From Euprymna scolopes (Eukaryota; Mollusca; Cephalopoda; Sepiida; Sepiolidae): 23,967 nucleotides of DNA. The stretch is from the NCBI GenBank assembly GCA_024364805.1, contig CM044493.1:85446637-85470603 (forward strand). Reading direction: 5' to 3'. The notes under the pieces are model-generated. The model searched no databases. It was not told where the DNA came from and was given only the letters and a program-made list of their open reading frames with translations. Positions 18,839 to 23,967 of this stretch are shown piece after piece. A program made the position numbers and the translations under genes. Within the stretch, counting starts at the first letter, position 1, and each line of letters opens with the position of its first letter.

Positions 18839-18900
<62 letters not shown>
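18832..18900 (+). repeat. C-run followed by A60
   Basis: CCCCCCC, T, then 60 A. It is the longest homopolymer in the window. Its exact length is prone to sequencing error. Confidence 0.85.
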
Positions 18901-18902
<2 letters not shown>

Positions 18903-19169
18903 AACTTTATTAATAAAATGTTGTCAATATTTCCAATAGGTTTAGCCAAATCTGGCCTGCTTGACATTTTCTGTAGACTTGTTTACCGTCAACGAATATA
19001 CAAATTAGTCCAATAATATTTTTCTTGGATATTAAATGCATCTATTCAGTTACCCAAGCGTCTTTATTTTCATTTCGCCCTTTTAGTATATCGTTGTTTT
19101 AACTGGGATTTTAATTAAAATTGAATTACGATGTCGTTTAGTTAGTAAATTAATAATCGGTCAAAAAGG
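18901..19169. other. Anonymous AT-rich DNA
   Basis: Nothing recognised. Confidence 0.4.
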
Positions 19170-19250
19170 CAGGTGACGGTGGCTAAGTGGTTAACGACAC
19201 GAACTGATAACCTGTATGTGCTGAGTTGGAATCCAGTTCATTTCACAGAA
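19170..19250 (+). repeat. tRNA-derived SINE head
   Basis: TGGCTAAGTGGTTAACG (19180-19196) is a good pol III A box with D-loop context, and AGTTGGAATCC (19224-19234) is a B box with two changes from GGTTCGAATCC. Spacing suits a tRNA. The anticodon region, ACTGATAACCTGTATG, pairs poorly, so it is a SINE head or tRNA pseudogene and not a working tRNA. Downstream sequence to about 19310 may be the SINE body; no clear tail. Confidence 0.58.
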
Positions 19251-19560
19251 ACACTTCAACTTACGGATGTTGGCAACCTTCACGCGATCCCTCTGGTAAG
19301 TATCCAATGTCTTTCTATAAAAAACAGACTAATTAGAAAGATATTGGGGAAACCAATGCTAATAGACTCACCTGGTTCACACGAAATAAATGAATTGAAC
19401 AAAACTGTTATATAAAACTACATTTTACTAAGTTAATGCGATCATAATTTATCAAATGTTTGTATGCAAATTGCTTTCAAAATTTTCAATCATTAAAAAG
19501 ATTGCATTCAAGGATTTTAGAGATAGAAACGACAATATTCGACAGTTTAAATTGAAACTA

Positions 19561-19635
19561 TTAAGTTGGTGCAAAAATGTTTTTTACGTTAAAAAAACAT
19601 GACATAAAAACTGCATTACTTTAGCACCAATCTAA
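19561..19635. mobile_element. 75-bp mariner-type MITE
   Basis: It starts TTAAGTTGGTGCAAAAATG and ends CTTTAGCACCAATCTAA, and the ends are inverted repeats of each other with a few changes. TA flanks both sides (19559-19560, 19636-19637). The end sequence TTAnnTTGGTGCAAAAnT is that of cecropia-group mariners, and size and layout closely resemble MADE1, the 80-bp MITE of human Hsmar1. It has no coding content. Confidence 0.82.
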
Positions 19636-19878
19636 TAGTCACGAGGCAAGCCAGTCCCTCCGCTATCAACAAAATACTACAATGGTTGAGTTAAAAAGTA
19701 TTATGCTGCACTTTGTTTCGTAAATAATTTAATCATTTTTAGAAAATCAGCAAGGGATGCGACTTTACTACTAGATGGGGTTTAAGCGGTATGTACGTCC
19801 AGGGGCGATTCCAGTTTAAGGATTTTATCACAGCATATTCCAATTCATTCAATATCATGCTGCTATTGTAGTTATTTA
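19636..19878. other. Anonymous DNA
   Basis: Nothing recognised. Confidence 0.4.
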
Positions 19879-20221
19879 AATGCTGCCCACCTCAGCATTA
19901 TGTGGTACAAGGCCGGAAAGTGGGAACCCCGCAGGCTCCCCTAAAGGAGGGGCACTCCTGCAATTTTAAAAATTGTCTGAGTAACCCTGTCGGCATTCCC
20001 CGGTCGGGGCGCCTCAGGCAGCAAGCAATAAACTTGCCCCACCGGAAAGCCCGGTGGCAAGGCCTGGGAGGGTGGACCTCCTAGGTATTACCCAGGCGAT
20101 GTACCTCAGTCCAACAGGTGCTGGGCCGGTTCCCGGCCTCTCACTTGTTGGGCTGAGTGTCAAGTGACGAATCCTTGACTTGTACTACCCTGTCTCCCTG
20201 CAGCCGAAGCTGCTAGGAGAC
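19879..20221 (+). repeat. GC-rich hairpin array, copy 3 of the shared repeat core
   Basis: It is much richer in G and C than either flank. At least eight hairpins follow one another: 19879-19899 (AATGCTG/CAGCATT), 19931-19961 (GCAGG/CCTGC), 19961-19975, 20021-20037 or the competing 20033-20061 (CCACCGG/CCGGTGG), 20062-20097 (GCCTGGG/CCCAGGC), 20105-20157 (23 pairs), 20159-20179 (GTCAAG/CTTGAC) and 20192-20221 (GTCTCC, GCAGC / GCTGC, GGAGAC with a CGAA loop). The core CGGCATTC ... GGGGCGCCTCAGGC, AGCAAGCAATAAACT at 19991-20033 is shared with 2428-2520 and 4547-4593. Most likely the structured part of a SINE or a LINE 5' region. A 60-residue frame across it has no domain. Confidence 0.65.
20105..20157 (+). 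ncRNA. Long near-perfect hairpin, 23 pairs
   Basis: CTCAG T CCAACA G GTG pairs with CAC T TGTTGG G CTGAG, including two G-T wobbles. After a 2x2 internal loop (CT/CT) and another G-T wobble, GGCCGG pairs with CCGGCC around TTC. It would fold stably as RNA or extrude as a DNA cruciform. The terminal loop is very small for a microRNA precursor. Confidence 0.6.
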
Positions 20222-20276
20222 CTTCCCCATCAGACGAAGTAGCATTCTTTATTTTAACCAATATTTGAAGAAACTA

Positions 20277-20640
20277 TCTATATATAAAACTTAGTCTGCG
20301 TGAATGTGTAATGCAAGCTTAAATAATCTACGTAAAAACTGAAGTATTTATATGCAAAGTTTTCACGGCTAAGACAATGAAGTCGCCCGAACGTGCAGGT
20401 CTTCCCCAAAGAGAACCACGGCCATCTCTCGGTGGTGGTGTCAGAACATCCTCTCAAAACCTTCAGGTAACTCATTTTGATGAAATAAATCCCATGGATA
20501 AAATTTTCCAGGGAAGACAATGGAAGAGGTCCCAAATCTCTAACGCCACCCAGAGGAGTTGTGAGAGCAGGACCACCACTAAAACCTATCCAATTTTGCA
20601 GAAATTTAAATCTTGTATATAAAATTCTATGGAGGAGATA
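20277..20640 (+). mobile_element. Helitron-like 5' end, extent uncertain
   Basis: A then TCTATATATAAAACTTAG at 20277 is a typical Helitron start, longer in the AAACTTAGTCTG part than the small families here. No CTAG terminus with a hairpin was found downstream, so it is truncated or its 3' end has decayed. The frame at 20377-20622 begins MKSPERAGLPQREPRPSLGG but shows no Rep, helicase or other domain I recognise. The right limit given is only where the GC-balanced sequence ends. Confidence 0.42.
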
Positions 20641-21032
20641 AAGAAAGTTCTTCCAAAACTTTGCTACCTCTCAATGTACTTAATCTATGTACCCCTTTCG
20701 AAGGAAGCCATTGTGTTAACCCCCCCCCCGAAACATGAAATACGTATATTTAATTTTAATGAAATTTGAGTACTTGTGCAGTTTATGTACCGTGCTAAGT
20801 TTTATTTTTAGGTAAGTTTTAAATTCAATTTTTACGGTACTATTGTTTACGTTGTTAGGTGAAAGTATAGTATAGTTAATCCCCCGATACGTTAATAGCT
20901 TTTCTAAATAACTTATTTCAGAATGACCCTTAAAACTGCACAAACGCAGAAATTTTAACTATATGTATAAAACACGTGAAATAAAAAAAAATTCATTCAA
21001 TTTCAACTGCTGATAATAAAAAAAACTGGGAC

Positions 21033-21035
<3 letters not shown>
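20641..21035. other. Anonymous DNA
   Basis: A C9 run near 20721; otherwise nothing recognised. Confidence 0.4.

Positions 21036-21074
<39 letters not shown>
21036..21074 (+). repeat. Poly-A tract (about 39 A)
   Basis: An uninterrupted A-run followed by GAGAAATGTGAGC. No retroposon body was recognised upstream. Confidence 0.88.
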
Positions 21075-21080
<6 letters not shown>

Positions 21081-21751
21081 TGTGAGCATAGTGAAAAGGA
21101 GTGTCCTTGATTAAATCCCGAACAATATCAGGTCTTTCTGCTAATAAAAATAATCATGTCTAAGTAACGAGAATTCGAGCAACAACAAACACGAAAAGTC
21201 GTCATACTATTTTATTAGTGCATACATTTTCATTTAAATTGCGGTTTTATAACATTTAACGAATGCAACATATAGCTGCATATGTTGTAATAAATGTTGA
21301 GCGATTTGTGTTAGCCACGCTGATACTCTCCCCTCGTTTCGCCTCGTAATAATATAAAGACTGAGGACCTTAAATATTGAAAACTTTGAACTGGCGTCTT
21401 TTACGTACGATTTAAATTTCATTAAAATTTAAGTTTTAAGGACCCCCCCCCCATCGCCACGAGAGTTACTTAGGCACGTAAATATGCAGAACAGAGAACC
21501 TGAAGTCCTACCTAACTAATATTCCTGGTAAACCAAGTGCAAAAGAGATCCAGACAATTGCACTTAAGGGAACAGCGAGGATACTAAAAAGAGCTCTCGG
21601 TTGGTTTCAATAAAAAGCAGGGCAATGTTGGCAGCTGGTTTGACTGCCCCATACCCAGCATTACAATCTTCAAAAGGAAGAAAAATAAGATACGGGACAC
21701 GTTCCATGGTCTTCCATCATGTCTTCATACGAGTTACATTTAATAAAAATA
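21075..21751. other. Anonymous DNA
   Basis: A C-run near 21443-21452. Short frames show no domain. Confidence 0.4.
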
Positions 21752-21900
21752 TGATATATAAACGGCTATATGTTTGTGTCTGTCGGTCTCCATAATTTTG
21801 AAACAATCTCTTCCGAAATTAAAAGTCGCATAGCGGCGCTAGGGGTCTCAAATGATTGGATTTTTATGGACCGTTCTTTTACGGGTTTTTAGTCGGTGAA
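21752..21900 (+). mobile_element. Possible Helitron 5' end
   Basis: TGATATATAAACGGCTATATG, split as TGATATATAAAC and GGCTATATG, then TTTGTGTCTGTCGGTCTCC, resembles the TCTATATATAAACGG ... TTTGTCTGTC start common in invertebrate Helitrons. The TC is changed and one base is missing. The following AGTCGCATAGCGGCGCTAGGGG is the usual kind of continuation. No 3' end found. Confidence 0.35.
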
Positions 21901-21997
21901 AAGTTTTTATGCGGGTCAAAATGTAAAAAAAAAAAAATTGTTAAACATTTTGTACATTCATTTTAGTTTATTTATAATTGGTTCATATGCATGTTAC

Positions 21998-22065
21998 GTT
22001 GGTACAGTGGTAACGTCACCAGCTTTGAATAGTTTCGATTTAAATTCTAACTGATGGTACCTAAA
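21998..22065 (+). repeat. Weak tRNA-like SINE head
   Basis: TTGGTACAGTGGTAACG (21999-22015) is a good A box. The expected B box is present only as AGTTTCGATTT (about 22031-22041). A decayed tRNA-derived SINE is possible; chance resemblance is not excluded. Confidence 0.33.
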
Positions 22066-22894
22066 TACTTTTACTTTTGAAATCACGACTAATAATATAC
22101 GAAGTCAGAACAAATTAAAATATATTTAAACCTATTTTACGCCCCACCCCAGCATATATATGGATTTATGACCCCTTTAGGTGCTCCAAGGATATTTTCA
22201 TTGCCTCCACCCCACCCCCAGTAATGCACTTAGATTTTATGCAGGTTATTTAACGTCTAAGATATATTAAAAATATTCTATGATTTTTTTGTAACTAATA
22301 TTTGACTGTTGAAATTATTGGCAAGTGATATATAAAATCACTTTCCACTAACATATTCTCGTTCCGTCAGCCACGAGCTGGGCAAAACTTCTAAATAATT
22401 CGCAGTTATATTTTGAGTGTCGTCCGCATTGAGGATAAACCATTCAAACTCCGAAACAGTAACTTGATAACTGAACTTTACTCAGTATTTTACCTACTAT
22501 GCCAGAGACATTCGCGAGTTCGACAAGATACATCTTAAGAAGGTCGGAGGTTACATCGATCGAAACTTTGTGAAAATAACACTGAAGATAACAGTATTTC
22601 GAAAACAATCCAAACAGGAAGAATCTCAACGATTTACACAAAAATTCAACTAGTTAAAAGATACCTGATAACTACAGATCATTGAACCCTCACTGCAAAG
22701 ACCCAAACCTCCTAACTAGAATCCATATATTAAAATCAACTAATCCATAATAATGCATCGTGTACCACTCTCCCTTAAAAAGGTATGAATCTCGGTTGAT
22801 ACCGCACAAATCATGAAGGGTCAAGGAGAATGGAAAGATCGAAAAGAGAGAGCACTAATCAAACCTGCACTGGCTGAGTGTATAAAGTATTGGG
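22066..22894. other. Anonymous DNA
   Basis: C-rich patches near 22141-22150 and 22207-22220. No gene recognised. Confidence 0.4.
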
Positions 22895-23066
22895 ACATTG
22901 GAGAGGCTTGTTACCACCCAAATTCTAGTGAAGACCAATGGTTGTTGCCCGTGAATAAGCGACAGATGCGATAACGCAAAGTCAATTATTGAAAGAGATG
23001 AAAAACATTGGAAATCTGTGAGAGACTTGTCACCCAGACTCCAGGGAACACTAATGGTTGTTGACG
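22895..23066 (+). repeat. Diverged 110-bp direct duplication
   Basis: ACATTGGAGAGGCTTGT ... CACCCAAATTCTAGTGAA ... CAATGGTTGTTG (22895-22948) and ACATTGGA ... GAGAGACTTGT CACCCAGACTCCAGGGAA ... TAATGGTTGTTG (23005-23062) align with small gaps. A minus-strand frame of 81 residues spans both but has low-complexity serine/threonine content and no domain. Possibly part of an undescribed dispersed repeat. Confidence 0.55.
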
Positions 23067-23167
23067 GAGTACTCTCTGAGGAGGACGTGTTTGAACTCAT
23101 AATAAATGATTAGCTGAACTCGTGAAAATTCCGTGGTTCTTTCTACTATGGCGGCAACTATATTTCT

Positions 23168-23215
23168 GATCTCTCTCATTATATATATATATATATATGA
23201 GAGAAAGAGAGATTT
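23168..23215. repeat. (TA)n flanked by inverted CT/GA arms
   Basis: GATCTCTCTCAT, then (TA)n, then ATGAGAGAAAGAGAGAT: the purine arm complements the pyrimidine arm, so the whole block can fold into one hairpin centred on the TA run. Confidence 0.75.
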
Positions 23216-23317
23216 AATTTTCTCAAAAATGAAAAACTAAATATTGTTTAATAGAAAATTTAATATATTCAAAATATAACTCTTTAAAATAGCAGACGAT
23301 TGATATACCTCCTCCCA

Positions 23318-23333
23318 ATATATATATATATAT
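23318..23333. repeat. Short (TA)8 microsatellite
   Basis: A pure TA run after CCTCCTCCCAA. Confidence 0.75.
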
Positions 23334-23839
23334 AATTTACCGATTTTTGCAATAACCTGACTGCGTTATCGAATGGGGGTTAATGGAAGAGACTAAACAG
23401 CAGAACACCTCGAAGTTAATTGACCGGAAAGATTTCTTTTACGCTCAATACCAAGTTCCTAGCCATAATGTACAAGTCTGGGACACACCTACCAGATAAG
23501 TCCGACAGCGATTTTGCTGTAAGAAAATGAATGAGTTGCCCTTTCGCAAGGCAATATGCAAATAAGTTAATCTTAAAATAGTATTTACATATACCTGATC
23601 AATACATTAAAAAAGCTGTTGCTTTTCTATTTCGAATAGAAATTTGGTTTTATAATCTCACGATCAGTGCGATAAAAAACAGCCCCAATTATAATTTATA
23701 CATAAAACCATATCTCCTTACTTTAATAGTGCTCAATACGCGGGTAGGGCTACATAGTAAATTATGAAAATATCTGGCAATTAATTACGTAGAATTTTCT
23801 GCATTTCATCATCGTAAGAACGCGCCATGTGATTACAGC

Positions 23840-23842
<3 letters not shown>
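23334..23842. other. Anonymous DNA
   Basis: Nothing recognised. Confidence 0.4.

Positions 23843-23891
<49 letters not shown>
23843..23891. repeat. (TA)n(TG)n compound microsatellite
   Basis: About 16 TA repeats followed by about 8 TG repeats, the same compound order as at 10503-10568. Confidence 0.9.
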
Positions 23892-23892
<1 letters not shown>

Positions 23893-23967
23893 ATTCGCAG
23901 TTCGAGGAAAGGGTACATGGATATCCTCATTTCCAGGGAACGTCAGGTATGCCTCAAGGAGGGGGGG
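23892..23967. other. Window end, anonymous
   Basis: GC-balanced sequence ending in a G7 run. The element it may belong to is cut by the window edge. Confidence 0.4.

Noticed and set aside
19170-19250. Intact tRNA gene
   Set aside because: The B box has two changes and the anticodon arm does not fold properly.
20105-20157. microRNA precursor
   Set aside because: The terminal loop is only about three bases and the hairpin lies within a repeat-like hairpin array; no evidence of a unique locus.
20377-20622. Host exon with a splice donor (CAGGTAACT)
   Set aside because: No recognised domain; the stretch follows a Helitron-like start and donor-like words are common by chance.
22855-23100. 81-residue minus-strand frame as a real gene
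   Set aside because: It spans two diverged copies of a repeat and is serine/threonine-rich without any domain.

Overview
The window looks like non-coding, repeat-rich animal DNA: AT-rich and full of (TA)n, poly-A and poly-C/poly-G tracts, with SINE-like tRNA heads, DNA-transposon relics and many small rolling-circle transposon copies. The style fits a mollusc, most likely a coleoid cephalopod. That placement is an impression from repeat texture, not from any gene. I found no host exon, no intact tRNA or rRNA gene, no CRISPR array and no virus-derived element. Open reading frames are short and match either low-complexity tracts or decayed transposons.

Layout. 1-1713: purine microsatellite, A/G-rich tract, otherwise anonymous. 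1714-1975: short non-autonomous Helitron. 2428-2520 and 4461-4722: two diverged copies of one dispersed repeat, whose third and most GC-rich copy lies at 19879-20221. 3510-3620: another GC-rich, hairpin-dense patch. 5408-5460: tRNA-like SINE fragment. 5957-6409 and 11774-12396: two copies of a second Helitron family, the latter with an internal duplication. 8820-9294: element bounded by 42-bp inverted repeats. 10026-10420: diverged tandem repeat. 13280-13688 and 16043-16445: two full-length copies of a third Helitron family in opposite orientation. Between them lie a LINE reverse-transcriptase fragment (about 13890-14240), a possible further Helitron and a pogo-like terminal repeat (14857). 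16876-17041: compact SINE on the minus strand with a tRNA-like head, a hammerhead-ribozyme-like core and a (TA)n tail. 18247-18540: mariner-type transposase relic. 18571-18780 and 19561-19635: two mariner-type MITEs. 19879-20221: about 340 bases of nearly back-to-back hairpins. 20277 and 21752: Helitron-like 5' ends. 22895-23066: diverged 110-bp duplication. 23168 to the end: microsatellites.

The parts do not form a pathway. What links them is transposition: complete Helitron copies with the expected A/T flanks, TA-flanked MITEs and tRNA-promoter SINEs. The two signals most worth following are the hammerhead-like core joined to a tRNA head (16911-17041) and the hairpin array at 19879-20221, which shares its core with two other repeats in the window.
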